NCBI GenBank assembly: GCA_016748015.1
Contig: JAAOMT010000786.1
Span: 307,121 to 371,120, forward strand
Direction: 5' to 3'
Length of the DNA stretch: 64,000 bases
DNA from: Geosiphon pyriformis
Taxonomy: Eukaryota > Glomeromycota > Glomeromycetes > Archaeosporales > Geosiphonaceae
A program made the translations under genes and the position numbers. The notes beneath the pieces were generated by a model. The model was not told the origin of the DNA. It did not search any database and was given only the letters and a program-made list of their open reading frames with translations. Positions 49,965 to 61,914 of the stretch are shown in pieces. The first letter of the stretch is position 1. The number at the start of each line of letters is the position of its first letter.

Positions 49965-52902
49965 TTATGATGACCCATCAAATAAGCGGCTCACCATCCC
50001 TTCCAATTGTACATGATCATATCGAATATATTTTGTGGGATTCTTCGAGAATTCTGATTGTTGGTATCTTTAATTTCAAAAAATTAGGGACATATATTTT
50101 AAACTTGCAACAATAGACAAAGTGTTAGTTATCGTTCATGCTTACCTATCGAGAAATCTATTATACATTGGCACCAGAACGACCTTTATATCCTTGATGA
50201 CCTGATTGCGCAAATCGATATCGGGAATTGCGTAGGCCTTATGAACTTTGTATAATTCATCAAATTCATTGTTAAAATTCTAAAAATGAGGAAAAGAGAC
50301 ATAAGAATATGATATTTGTCGACAAACCCATGAAAACTCAATTTGACCCATCAGGTTACCTTGAATCTTTCCTTGACCGATTGTTTATCTGTGCTTCCCA
50401 AGGTGGTCTTTAAAGTACCACCTCGAACATAAGTGTAATCCATTAGATGACTGAAACAAGGTTTCCACCTTAAATTTGGCAAATAAAACAGTTAGCGTTT
50501 ACTGAATCACGTCGAAAACAATAATTTCATCTACAAAAAAATCCTAAACATACGTGTCTTGATACGCATCGTTATACTTCTTCACTAATCGTTCGTACTT
50601 GTTTTCAATCTCTTTGTCCACGAGCAAAACAAATTGTGACTTTATCGTTTTCAAAATATATTGATAATTATTAAGCAAAAATATACAAGTGAGAGCAGGC
50701 TTTTTATAGGTCCGAGCTTTACTGTCCAAACTATTTGATAGAGCTTCAAGGCAATCGGCTAGTAATGAAATTGAGAAAAAATTTAAATTGATCTGGTTCA
50801 ACTTCAAATCTAATTTTATAATTAGCAACAAGGTAAGGAATCTTGCAATTACCAAAATAATGACGAACAATAGCATTTCCTAATATTGGAGCACGACCAA
50901 CTCTTTCACGAGAAAAGTTTGGCTCTTTTTCAGAAGTATTCCAATTTCCATCACCCAATGTTTGAAGCATAGTCTCCACTGTTTCTTGGTAATCAGTCAT
51001 GCGTTTCATATGCTGTAATGTCTAGATAATTATGAAAAAAAAGTAGTTCAAACGAACAAATTGTAAGTAAATGTATAAACCTCTAAAATTCATAATTCTC
51101 ATACCGTTATTGTTAACTCATGCACAGTGCCATCGTTTGGCAAAGCAGAATTTTTAGAAGGGTGCGCCTGTATGATAACATGAGAAAATATTTAGTATGA
51201 GATTAATTCTGAGTTAAAGTAGCACTTTTAAACCTTAATATCTTCCAAAAATTCTGGGAAAGAGCGCATAGCAACATTACGAAGTGAATGCATTAATTCA
51301 CCATATCCAGTATCCTTGTTGCCGGCAAACTTTTCGTGTTTAATATAAAAATACCATAAGTGTTATTTATGAAAATGAATATTTTTCTTGTTTAGGAAAT
51401 TCATTACAACTTAAACCACTTACACGGAAAAACTCATCAAATGCCTGTGAATTTTTGTTCAAGCCTTCAAGCATATCAAAAGCCAAAAAAACATCAGTCT
51501 GGATGCTTCGCTTCACGCGGGTATTTAATGACTTGCCAGTCTCTACAAAAGTTTCTAGAGATTGTTGTGTGACCTCTCTAAAAGCATCCGTAATGTAATC
51601 TTTGGGTAGAATTTTTGAAGCTACCTCATGCTCAGTCTAATCGATTCAGAGAATCAAGGAATGTGAATTCTTCATGTTGAGAATCTCAAAATTTAAAGTC
51701 ATCGACAATTGGAAAAGAAAAAATGAGGACCTCAAACATCCGTAACATGGCATCAACGTACGATATAAATCCACACGTTCCCTTCTCGTAAACAAGGGTG
51801 TTTCTCTTCTCAGCAGTTGCAATAGATGCTTGGGATAGCATTGTTAAGGATTTCAGGAGATAGGGTGACCGTACCTCAATATAAACCTTAACAAAATCAC
51901 TGGCATATCCAAGTTCCATATCGGAAGTTGCAAGGTAGGATGACAGTATTTCTAAATTTTGCAACGGGGTTTGGGGAATCCCAGGAATCTCCAAATCTAA
52001 ATTTGCATGATTAATAAAAATTAATCTCAAAAAGACACGATTTTAAGAAACATTTTATACTTTTGGCTGTGTAAGCGAGCGGTTGGATTGGAACACTCCA
52101 TTTTACTAGCCATATACGAAACAATTCTTCCAATTGTAGCATTGCTGCTTTTAGCAATTGTTTCTGCAGATCAAAACAGAATTTTAAGAAAATCGTGAAA
52201 TTAATGATTTGAATTACTTTTCTTGCTGCTTTTGGAAAGCACCCACTTACTAGTTGTGACATCACCCTCTCAGTACTCCGTAGACGCGATTCGCCCAGGA
52301 CTTCCATAGCTTTCTTGCATTTTCCAATTGAATTCAAATAAGGTTCAAGGTCGTTTTCTGTTGGGCTAAAAATAAAAAAGATGTGTCTTTAATTGTTTTC
52401 TCAAAGTTTTACCATCACCAAATGATTAAATTGAAATAATAATTACCCGTGCTGTATGATTTCTGCCTCTCTTTCTACCAAATCAAAATAACTAATTATC
52501 TCATAGACAGTGTTACGAGTGCGGTCGATATCTGTTAGATTTATCGAATTCTTTAATATCGCAGGAAAAATATATTTTAAGTAGACGACCCAAAATTGAA
52601 AGTGACGTGTGCAATTTATTGGCGTAAGAATTATAAAGGATACTATCTGCCAGCCTAGTGAGGGTTTGAGTTGCTTTGTGAATTGGCAAAATTGAAGCTT
52701 CTAACCGTACAAGTCGGTCATCAAATACGTTGAGCATATTAGTCTATACATTAGAATTATGTATGAAATGCGATTAATTTGTTGAAATTTTTTGCTTTTT
52801 ATTAATAAAAAATATAACCATTTTCTCGGTCAAAACATTAGTTTTTTTGAGGTTTTCTTCGAGAAACTCCAAATCCGCGCTTTCTTCGTCCAACCGTTCC
52901 AT
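49965..52902 (-). CDS. EXO70: Exocyst complex component Exo70
   Basis: Exocyst subunit that binds PI(4,5)P2 and Rho-type GTPases and helps tether secretory vesicles to the plasma membrane. The minus-strand gene starts at ATG 52902 (MERLDEESADLEFLEENLKK). Conserved stretches follow: MLNVFDDRLVRLEASILPIH with TQTLTRLADSI, ESRLRSTERVMSQL, VKVYIEVRSPYLLKSL with a basic neighbourhood, ENKYERLVKKYNDAYQDT and EFDELYKVHKAYAIPD. The C-terminal exon gives QQSEFSKNPTKYIRYDHVQL and ends MVSRLFDGSS, with the stop at 49965-49967. More than ten short introns are present and I did not fix each edge. It is convergent with the LENG1 gene; 203 bp separate the stops. Confidence 0.93.
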
Positions 52903-53270
52903 AGTGACCTTGGGAGTGTTCGCTGAGGAGTCGGAGATTTATAGGTAGAAGTATCCACATTCTTTCAAGTTCAAATCAAGCCAATCACACTATTACTCTT
53001 CCATTGAATTTTAAGTTGATCAATACACAGAGATAATATTTCAATATTTTCCGCGATCAAAGACAATTTTGATACATCAGATATTTTATTTAACGCCAAT
53101 TCTCTCTCGAGTTAAAATACATATTTTAGTATTCGCTCGGTATGATTTATTTTACTGCATATATTTCAGTTCTCCTTCTGGGAGCGATAATAATTTGAAA
53201 AAAAAGCCAGCACTATTGCTGAAATATTGTTAATTAGTTCGATTGATCAGTTCTAATATCAAACTGGTTT
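52903..53270. other. Exo70 promoter and eL13 3' region
   Basis: 368 bp between two minus-strand genes. It should hold the Exo70 promoter and the eL13 3' UTR. No gene or clear element is seen. Confidence 0.45.
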
Positions 53271-54145
53271 TTATTTTTTCTTGTTTGCCTCCTCTTCAGC
53301 CTTGGCTTTAAGACGTGCATCGCGTACACCAACCAGGCGAGCATCAGATTGTGCTTTACGAAGAGTAGCGTATGCACTAGAATTCTTTTCTTCTTGAGTA
53401 ATTGCGCGAGCCGGTTCTTCAGTCCAGGTTTGTGTGATGGGCAATACAGGTCCCTTGAACTGTGCAGCATTCCCAATTTCAGGGGCCTTCAGTGAATTCA
53501 GGGATGTACCATAGTTGATATTAGATTTTTTTTTAAAAATAAAAATGAGAATTTTTCACACGTCAATTACCTCAGAAGTACTCTTCCTAGACTTGCGAGA
53601 TCTTTTTGGGAAAATAATCAACTTGCTCTGGTATGTTTTCAAACGTGCCACGTTAAGCTGAAGAGATTCTAAAGATCGATTCTTGCGACGATGATCCACA
53701 GGGATGCCTATACCAAGTGCTTCCTTACGACGGATTCCAGCTTCCTTAAATTTAAAAATTCAGGTTGTATTGGTAAAATTTCAATTAGTTAAGTTTACTC
53801 TCATTCATTAAAATGCTTTGCCCAATGTTCTTTTCATTATTGTACTGAATTACACATGCATTCAATTTCTAACCAATCCCACGAAAACACTGGACAAATT
53901 AATCAAACCTTGAGCTCATCGAGCGTGAATCCACGTCCAGCCCTTAACTTGTTATTATATTTGACAGTGGGGCATCTAATTGCCGGCCTCAAGAGTTCGA
54001 CAGGACGTGGAGCAATTCGGACAGCCTTTTTAATACGATTTAGTCTTCTACGCTTCTTGCGTCCAGGCTGATCGAACCAGGTCTTTACACGCAACTGCCA
54101 GTCCTTGTGAAAATGGCCATTCGGAAGGATATTGTTATGCTTCAT
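53271..54145 (-). CDS. RPL13: 60S ribosomal protein eL13
   Basis: Protein of the large cytosolic ribosomal subunit. Three exons: 53909-54145, 53571-53744 and 53271-53486 give 208 aa (human form 211). The N-terminus [20 protein letters not shown], followed by [16 protein letters not shown] and [17 protein letters not shown], is diagnostic. The middle exon gives [20 protein letters not shown] and the end is a Lys-rich EEEANKKK. Introns are phase 0 at both positions. Confidence 0.97.
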
Positions 54146-54654
54146 GACTACTTTTATGAAAGATCAAGAAACTAGACATGAGTATCACTAGTCAGGAACC
54201 TCCTTCATAAGAAAATTTATGAGGAGTAAAAAGTAACCCGGAATTCAATGAACTAGAAACTATTCACATTCGTCTAACTTTCATAAACCAATGTTAAACA
54301 AGGTGAACCAACAGAAGCACTCTCTATTTAACAACCTTAGAAAATAAGCAGAGGATTCGAAGGTTTAAAAGGAAAAGCTTGACAATAATTTTGTTATAAA
54401 AGGAATGCTGAAATCAACTCGACTTTACCCTACTCACCCCTTAATTCTACAAGGAACAAGATAACGAGAAAAACTTTTCTACATTATTTCCTAATAGAAA
54501 TCTGTGACGCAACAAAAATATAATTGGTTAAAAAATCACAACCTTGAATGAAAAATTTAAAAAATTTATGATTGGATACTGATAATTAATTTTGACAAAA
54601 TCTAAATAGTTTTATTTTTATTAATAATTTTTTATTTAAATATTAAATTAAATG
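54146..54654. other. Promoter region of eL13
   Basis: About 500 bp upstream of the ribosomal protein gene, ending at the first LINE relic of the right flank. No gene seen; it marks the edge of the gene island. Confidence 0.5.
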
Positions 54655-54960
54655 GTTTTTTTTATTTATTTAACAAGTGCAGTTCAACCACTACCTATTA
54701 TTATACAATTATTACAAAATCTATTAGACAATAAAAATAATAAAACTTTAAAACCAAATTTAACCAAAATTTTATAATTAAACCCAAACTACAAATATTT
54801 ATAACAGAATTATCTAATAATAAGCTATTAATATTTAATAATATTAATTTATTATAAATATAATATTATTTAAATTAATACTTATTTTAAAAATTAAAAT
54901 TAGAATGGTTATATTTAATATATATATATTTAAAAAAACTTAACTATTTAAATTAACCAA
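54655..54960 (-). mobile_element. Short decayed LINE 3' relic
   Basis: The string at 54676-54720 (AACAAGTGCAGTTCAACCAC followed by a TATTATTATACA-like stretch) aligns base by base with the reverse complement of the full element's 3' end (AACGAGTAAGGTCCAAACGC, then CCTAGTGCTATACATC) and with the tails at 1690 and 61930. The rest is too A/T-rich to align by eye. I read it as the 3' stub of an old minus-strand copy next to the insertion of the full element. Confidence 0.55.
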
Positions 54961-55126
54961 AATTATATACAAAAAAATTGAAAAAAAAAACTTCTTTCTC
55001 TTCTTCGTCCAAAAATTCCCAAAAAAGAGTCAAAAGTTTTTTTGAAAGAAGTTTTTTACCATTCAGTACGATAAATCAAAACTGTTTTTCAATTATAAGG
55101 CCACTGTTGGCTCTGTTATTGCTGTT

Positions 55127-56910
55127 ATGAAAAAGACTGCTAAAGTTTCTGGTTCTGAGAGTGGTTTTAAAGCAGTTACATCAAGGAAAAAGAGGAAGGG
55201 AGGTGTGTTGGCAAAGGGTGTTGATAATAGAAGGGTTGCTGCTAAAGTTCCTGGTGTTTGTTCATGGGGTTTGGAGACTGGGGACACTACTGAGTTTGAA
55301 AGTGTTGATATGGAAGAGAAGTGTTTGGTGAAGGAAACCAGTTTTGATTATGGTGAAAGTGGAGCTCTGGTTGGTGGAGATTATGATCAGACACCCACAA
55401 GTTCAAAGGTTAAAACCAAAAAGACATTGGGCAAGCCATTGGGAAAGATTGACTTCTCAAAAGATGGTAGTAATGATGGTGTTCTCTCGGATGCTCCTCT
55501 TGAGCTCCCTCCTTCTGTGAAAAATTTGGTCAATGTTCCAGTCAGGAAATCATTCGCATTGGATATTGGCTTGGATAAAGTGGCCGGCAAATCTTCTCAG
55601 GAAAAACTTGTGGTGGTGAGGAAGTTGTTTTCTGGAATCAATGGTTTTGGGGGGGCATTTACCCCCTCAGGATCATCAGGGTGACATTCACTTCTGAATT
55701 AAGTCTAATAAAAGCTACTGATAAAGCTGTGGATGCGAAGATCTTAGTAAATGCCAATCTCAAAAAAGCATCTGGGTGATCAGATCGGGCTGTGGTCGTA
55801 AAAGAAATTCCAGTTAGAACATTGGCTGAGGCTGTGCGTGCTGCGTTATCCGAGTTTGGAGTTATTAGGGTGATCAAAATGCAGTTAATCGGGCTGTGGC
55901 AGAAGGCGGTGGTGGAATTCAAACGATCAGATCAGGCTGATTTGGTCACAGCTGAGTGGTCCATCTTAATCGGGAAAGATGCTGTACATGTGGCTAAGGC
56001 TAATTCAGACAAGAAGGCATGGAATGTAAAGGACCAACATAGGGCGCTGCTCTATACATTGCTGATGGGAACCAATGCTCATGATATCTGGGACTTTGTT
56101 AGATCTGTGGGTGAGAAAACGTGCGTCATTGATCGTCATTCTGTTACATATGTTCAGGCCAGGTGTGCTGTTGTTTGTTTCGACTCTGCTGAATCATTGG
56201 ATGCTGCTGTGGGAACCACGCTAGTACTCAGGAATACCAATCTCCGCTGGTCTTGTCTCATTTCTGCTAGATGCGCCAAGTGTGAGAAATTGGGTCACAC
56301 GTCATTGGATTGTGCAGTTAGTGGGAAATTGTCTTCTAGTAGTTCATTGCGTAGGGTTTTCTCGGATATGGATAAAAGCAGGCTGGCAACCATCTATGCC
56401 AAACGTTCGGCTCCAGTTGCCCGTCCAGTCTCTTTTGGTGGTCTTTCTTGGGCAAAGGTTGCTCGTGGGTTTTTTTCGCTCTCCCTTTCTGGTCAGAATG
56501 TTGTGGTGACAAATGACTCCTCTTCAGAGATGAAGCCATCCCAACCGGTTATGATAGAAGTCAACAATAGGTTCGCCGCTCTTGAGCACAGTTTCGCCAG
56601 CCTCGCGGAGCAAGTTGGTAAGCTGGCTAAGAGGTTGGATGCACTCGGGCCAATGGTTTTCCAGCCTAGCCCTGGATGTCAGCCGTTGGTGACCCCTTCA
56701 TTACAGGATCAAGGGGTGGATATAGTGATGAGTGAGGGTTCAAGTGTGTCCACTAGTGGTGGGAATGTCGCGGGAGTGGTGTCTTTTGATATGTCTTCGG
56801 TGTCTAAGCTGGAAGACAGCATGAAGTGTCTAATGGAAACGGTTCTGGGCCTTTTGGCCAAAGTGGACAGTTTAGATGTGCTTTCGGTATTTCTACCTCT
56901 TATTCAATGA
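55127..56910 (+). pseudogene. LINE ORF1, frameshifted
   Basis: Nucleic-acid-binding ORF1 product of the element, about 595 codons if read through. It starts at ATG 55127. The frame shifts by one base between 55647 and 55666, where a G run and a C run lie next to each other, and a TGA at 55777-55779 interrupts the second frame. From 55792 the frame is open to 56910. The segment from 55800 (IPVRTLAEAVRAALSEFGVI) resembles an RRM fold, and a zinc knuckle CX2CX4HX4C lies at 56272-56313 (CAKCEKLGHTSLDC). A heptad-like region (56560-56640) precedes the C-terminus. The stop TGA overlaps the ORF2 ATG. Confidence 0.85.
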
Positions 56911-59900
56911 GCAGTTTAGTCTGGAAAGTTGCTACATGCAATGTCAGGGGCATGAACAATCCTGCTAAGCAAGAAGACATTATTAGGTGGCATAAGAAAA
57001 TGAACAATTTAGTCTCTATCATTACTGAAATGAAATTAAAGAGTAGGGTTCGTCCGTGGATTGCAGACAAGTTTGATGGTGTCCGAGTGTTCTCTTCTGG
57101 TTTGGACTCTGGTTATTTGGGTGCGGGTGTTGCTGTTATCATGGACGTTTCTTTGGCTCGTCATGTGTACAAGGTTTCTGAGGTGCCTGGTTAGCTCCTT
57201 TCCATTAAATTACTTTTTAAGGATAAACTTTCTGTGTCAATTTTGGGGCTTTATGCTGGTGCTTCTTCGATGGTTTGGTTCTCTCAGGCTGGTGAAATCA
57301 ATTCTCTCATTGCAAAGGTTGTTAACGAATCTTCTTTCATCATTCTCGGTGGCAATTTTAATGAAAACAGCTCTTATAAAAGTGCAAGTTTCAAAAAATG
57401 CTTTGATTTGGGTCTGGTCAATTCTTTAGTTGGTAGCTCGGCTGCAAAAATGCTCACTTGGAAAAATTCTAGGGGTGTTAAGAAAACAATTGATTACGTG
57501 TTTGTCTCCTCAAGTCTTGTCAATGCGATAGTGCGTTGTGAAGTTTTGAATGTCAGTGAGCATTTTGACACGGACTATCAAGCTGTTTCAATGGATTTGG
57601 GTTTGGGCGGGCTCTTGGATACGCGTTTGAATTCTCTTCGCAAGCAAGCGAATAAAGATCATTGGAAGTTTGATGTCAAAAGTGTCAATGAAGCTAAGTG
57701 GTTGGAGTTCAGGAAGGCCTCAGCTGCTAATGTCTCTATGTTCTCGGATGCTTTTGGTGTGGCAGTGAGATTTTCAGATGTGGATGCTATGTGAGACATT
57801 GTTCGCAAGATTATGGTTCTTTTAGCGGATAGTACATTTAAGAAAAAATGGTTCAAAAGTTTTGATGACGTGTTCACCAAAACTTCTTTTAGGTTTCACA
57901 AGCTGGAGCTGCTGGTTTCTAAGTTGGTCAAGGCTTTGCGTTTGGCTTCTGGTGATGGTTTTGCTTCTTTGTTGAAGGTGTGGCACAGTCTCAACTCCCC
58001 TGGTGCATCAGTGGTTAAGTCTCTTTTTCTTTCAGGTTCTAATTTTGATCTTATTCGTTCTGCGCTGGCCAAAGCAAGAAAATCATACCACTCCTCCAAA
58101 TTAGTGGAATCCAAGCGCGCTGAGGAATCCTCGATCAAACAGGCTATTGGTAAAAGGATGGAGAGTTTTGAGCTGAACAAGGGTCACACCATTAGGAGTG
58201 TTTTGGAGCGTCCTTTTCGCAAGGTAGTCCTGGATCATTTGGTTGTAGAAGATGAGTTGATTTTAGAGCCTGATTTGGTTAAGTCTAAGGTGGACAAAAT
58301 TATGGAGGGATGGACCAGAAAACATGAGGTGGTGTCTGACCTATTTGAGAAGTGGGCTCGTTAATATCAGCCTCTAGACTACGTGTTTGATAGTGCTTTC
58401 TCTGATGTCATGTGTTCAATTAGTTTTGATGAGTTGTCAGCTGTTGTTAAGGATCTTTCTGATGAAAAGGCGACTGGGCTTTCTGGTATCTCCAATGAAT
58501 TATGGAAACATTGTGACAAATCTGTTTTGGATATGCTTTTGGTGCTCTTAAATTTCTGTTTAGTTGGCGAGTTGGTCCCTGGGCCTTGGAGAGAAGCTTG
58601 GGTTTCGATGATTCCTAAACCATATGAATGGGAGGGAGTTTTCATAAACATCTGTCCTATAGCTTTAATTGAAATGGTCCGCAAGATTCTCTCCAAGATC
58701 CTTTCGGATAGGATCTTTCTGGCTTGCAGCACTTTTGATGTTTTTCGTGGGGACAATTTTTCAGTTTTGAAGGGTATGACGACTCAATCTCCCATTTTTG
58801 CTATTGGTTTTGTGGTTGAGAATGCCTTGGAAAAGAACCGTAAACTTTGGCTGGTTTTACAGGACATGTACAAGGCTTATGACTCAGTTGGTTGGGAACA
58901 TCTTAGGAGGAGTCTAGTCAGGATCAAAATGTGTAACAGGTTTATTAGATTTTTTGGCAGTATTCACAATGGTCGCGTCAACAGAGTAATGACCGACTTT
59001 GGCTTGACTGATGGGTATTGTGTCCATGATGGGCTAGATCAGGGAGAAGTTTTCTCGTCTCTTCTCTGGCATATTTTTTATGATTCACTTTTGTGCGAGG
59101 TCAAGAGACAGGATAGTGTGTATGGCTACAGGTTGAATTCTCATTTCATATCAAGAACTGGCCGGGTGGATCCTCAAGCTGGGCTGTTTTTATTTCTTGC
59201 TGCTGGCACTTTTGTCGATGATATTATCTGGGTTGGTAGCAGCCAGGCTGCTACACGATGCATCCTTGATGTTGCTAGTGAGTTTTTTAGGTTTAATGAT
59301 ATTTCTGTAAACAATGACAAAACAGTGGCCATCCCCATCAATTGCCAGGTGCTGGATCCTTATTTGACTATTAGTGGTGCACCTATTTCCATTGCCAAGA
59401 GAAGGGAATCTCATCGCTATTTGGGTATTTTTTTGTCTTCTGAGGGTCTTTCGAAGCCTAGCTTGGCTAAGGCCCAGGCTGATGTATGGTTTTTTGTAAA
59501 TCTTGTTTTGAGAAAAGCGATTTCGGACAAACAGTGTACATATTTGGTGTCTGCAGTTCTCTTTCCTATCATCAGCTACAGGACTCAGTTCAGTTTCGTT
59601 TCTGTTAGTGTTTGTAGTAAATGGGATGCTTTGGTTCGCAAGGTTTTAAAGTCCAAGTTTGGATTGCCATGTGATTTCCCCAGTGATGCATTTCATCACC
59701 CCTTTTTGTACAATTTAAAAACTTTCGAACAGATACAGGCTGAGAGTAAATCGGCCTCCATTGTTGCTTTTGCGAATTCTACTGGTGTCTTGGGTTGCTT
59801 GTTTTCTCATAGGTCTCATGACCTCCAGGTTCTCAGTTGGCATCCTCGTCATTCTTTGCTGTTTCCAGCTTGTGTTAGTATCAGTCTCTTGGATAATTTT

Positions 59901-61594
59901 TTGGCGGATGTGGTTCGCATTTTTTTTGGATGTGATTTGTCTTTGAGAGGCCCTCTGAATTGTGCTTTTCGTTGTCGGTGTGGTACTCCTATGTCTTTGG
60001 TTCTTGGTGAATCCTGTTTTTTCAAGTGCATCTTTTCACTCAGGTGTTATGGAATTGCTTTCGTGGAACAGCTTTGTGACTATAATAGTGATGTTTTCAG
60101 TTGGGGGACCTTCAAGCGCTGGAAGAGGCTGGACCTTTGTGGCCTAGTCCCTTTCTGGTTTGATCTTTCCATTCGCTTTCTTGGTGGTGTTGTTCCTCTC
60201 TCCTCAAGTTCTTCTTTGGTAGATGGTTATGCTGTGTCTGATATTTGTCTTTCTCATAATTTTGGTGTAATTTGTGACACTTTGCCGACCATTGATGCTG
60301 CCTGCTTTTCTGTGTATATGGATGGGTCTCTTTCTGGTCTGAGCACTGTTGACATGAGAGCAGGTGCTGCCGTTTTTTTTGAGGACATTAACTTGGGTTT
60401 GGGTGTTGGGGTGTCTGGTTTGGTTTCTTCTACTCTGACAGAACTGCAGGCCATAGCTTTGGCCCTTGAGTGTGTTCCTTTTTCTCATTCGATTGACTTA
60501 TTCTCGGATAGCCAGGCTGCTTTAGATGCATGTAGGTCGGAGTCTTTGCTGGTTTGTCTGGATTTTAGGAACTGCTGTTGGATCGAGTGTCGTCACATTG
60601 CCACCGTCATTTGTCAAAAAAATTTGGATGTGAATTGGATTAAGGTAAAAGGTCATTCAGGTGTTTCAGGCAACGAGCATGCTGATGCATTTGCCAAGGG
60701 TGCTGCTTTCTCTGCTTGGCGCCTACCTCATTTAGTCAGTAAATGTTTTCTATGTGCTGGTGGTACAGCAGTTTCTGGTAATTCTAGGCACTTTGTTCGT
60801 GATATTTTCCAGTTAGTTCATCGAGCTCGTTGGGAGATTGGAATGAGTTCTCGTTTTGTGGATGATAGTTTGCGTGCTAATGTCAACTGGTCTAAGTCTT
60901 CTATGATGTGGCACCCCGATTCTCACTTGGCATCCAGTTTTACCAGCATGCACATGGCGGGATGTCGTACTTACTTTATGAAGGCTCTCCATCATCGGCT
61001 TCCTGTTGCTGTGCACAAGCATTTATATGATAGGTGTTATCCCAGTGTGGTCTGTCTGTTTTGTGGTGATGTTGAGACCTCGGATCATGTCTTTTCGTGT
61101 CTTCAGGATGCTGTTGGCCATGCTCGTTTGTTGGGCGCACATGCTTCAACTTGGGAGACTCTTTCTGGCCTTTCTTATTCTTCTTCATGTGTCTTACAGG
61201 CCTTAGCTTCTTGTGTTTCTGAGGTTGGAGTTGGTGTTGCTCTGTGTAAGGGTTTTGTTTTCGATGAATGGTTTCGTGAGTCTGTTTCGGTCTTTAAAAA
61301 TTCTAGGGAGGGTGCTAAGAGGATTGTGAGCTTTGGTGTGAGTTTTGTCCAGCATTTTAGGATGATGTTTGGTTGGTCTGGGCCAGACACCGAGCATTTA
61401 TGGAGAAGCACGGTTTGATTCCACATGATGGCTCCATTCCTGCTTTGGTTTCTGGTTTGCCTAAGGTGTTTTTGACTGGTGTGGTCAGATTGCTGGGGGT
61501 GGCTAAGGTTTTTGGTGTTGGTTTCAGGTTTCATAAGTTTTGTCCATTTTTTTTAGGTATTGGAGATTTGGTTTCTGTGCATATAAGTGTATAG
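56907..61594 (+). pseudogene. LINE ORF2, broken (EN-RT-RNase H-Zn)
   Basis: Polyprotein for target-primed reverse transcription. It starts at ATG 56907 (MSSLVWKVATCNVRG). A single frame runs to about 61335 with three in-frame stops: TAG 57192-57194, TGA 57792-57794 and TAA 58362-58364. Endonuclease motifs: TEMK, GGNFNEN and the SEHFDTDYQ region. RT catalytic motif FVDD at 59211-59222 (about codon 769), followed by NNDKT and HRYLGIF. RNase H has the DEDD set: MDGS (Asp at 60321), TELQAIALALE, FSDSQAALDA and GHSGVSGNEHAD. The C-terminal finger is CX2CX7HX3C near 61050-61100. A 1-nt loss near 61334-61340, shown by comparison with copy 1, shifts the last ~80 codons to another frame that ends at 61594. 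Confidence 0.9.
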
Positions 61595-61735
61595 TGTAGT
61601 CCTGACTGGCCCGAATGGCTGGTCACGTGTAGAAAGCACATGATTCGCACCTAGTTTAGATCATTTGTATGATGTATAGCACTAGGTTGCGTTTGGACCT
61701 TACTCGTTAAAATAATAAAAAAATAAAAATAAAAA

Positions 61736-61914
61736 AATTATATTAGATATAAAAATACATCTTAAAATTAAAATAATTATTTATAATTTAACTAAAATTA
61801 ATAATAATAAATCATAAATATTATATTTATATTAAAGTTAAAATTTAAAAAAGAAACAAAAATATTATTTATAAATTAAAAATACTTAATATTTTTATTT
61901 TTTTTATTTATTTA
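61736..61914. other. AT-rich junction between two LINE tails
   Basis: Nearly pure A/T sequence between the A-rich tail of copy 4 (+) and the 3' end of copy 3 (-). No feature is visible. Confidence 0.5.

Larger units (their letters stand above)
54985..61735 (+). mobile_element. Near-complete two-ORF non-LTR retrotransposon (copy 4)
   Basis: The best LINE copy in the window. Order: short 5' region, ORF1 with an RRM-like part and CCHC knuckle, ORF2 with endonuclease, reverse transcriptase, RNase H and C-terminal zinc finger, a 3' UTR of ~140 bp, and an A-rich tail (AATAAAAAAATAAAAATAAA). This layout fits the I/Tad1-type group of LINEs; I cannot choose the clade by eye. Its coding strand is markedly richer in G and T than the surrounding genes. 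It is broken by in-frame stops and indels, so it is not autonomous as sequenced. The 5' boundary is approximate and no target-site duplication was seen. Confidence 0.9.

Noticed and set aside
49883-50116. Hydrophobic plus-strand ORF between LENG1 and Exo70
   Set aside because: It lies antisense over the last exon of Exo70, whose frame is supported by the conserved NPTKYIRYDHVQL ending.
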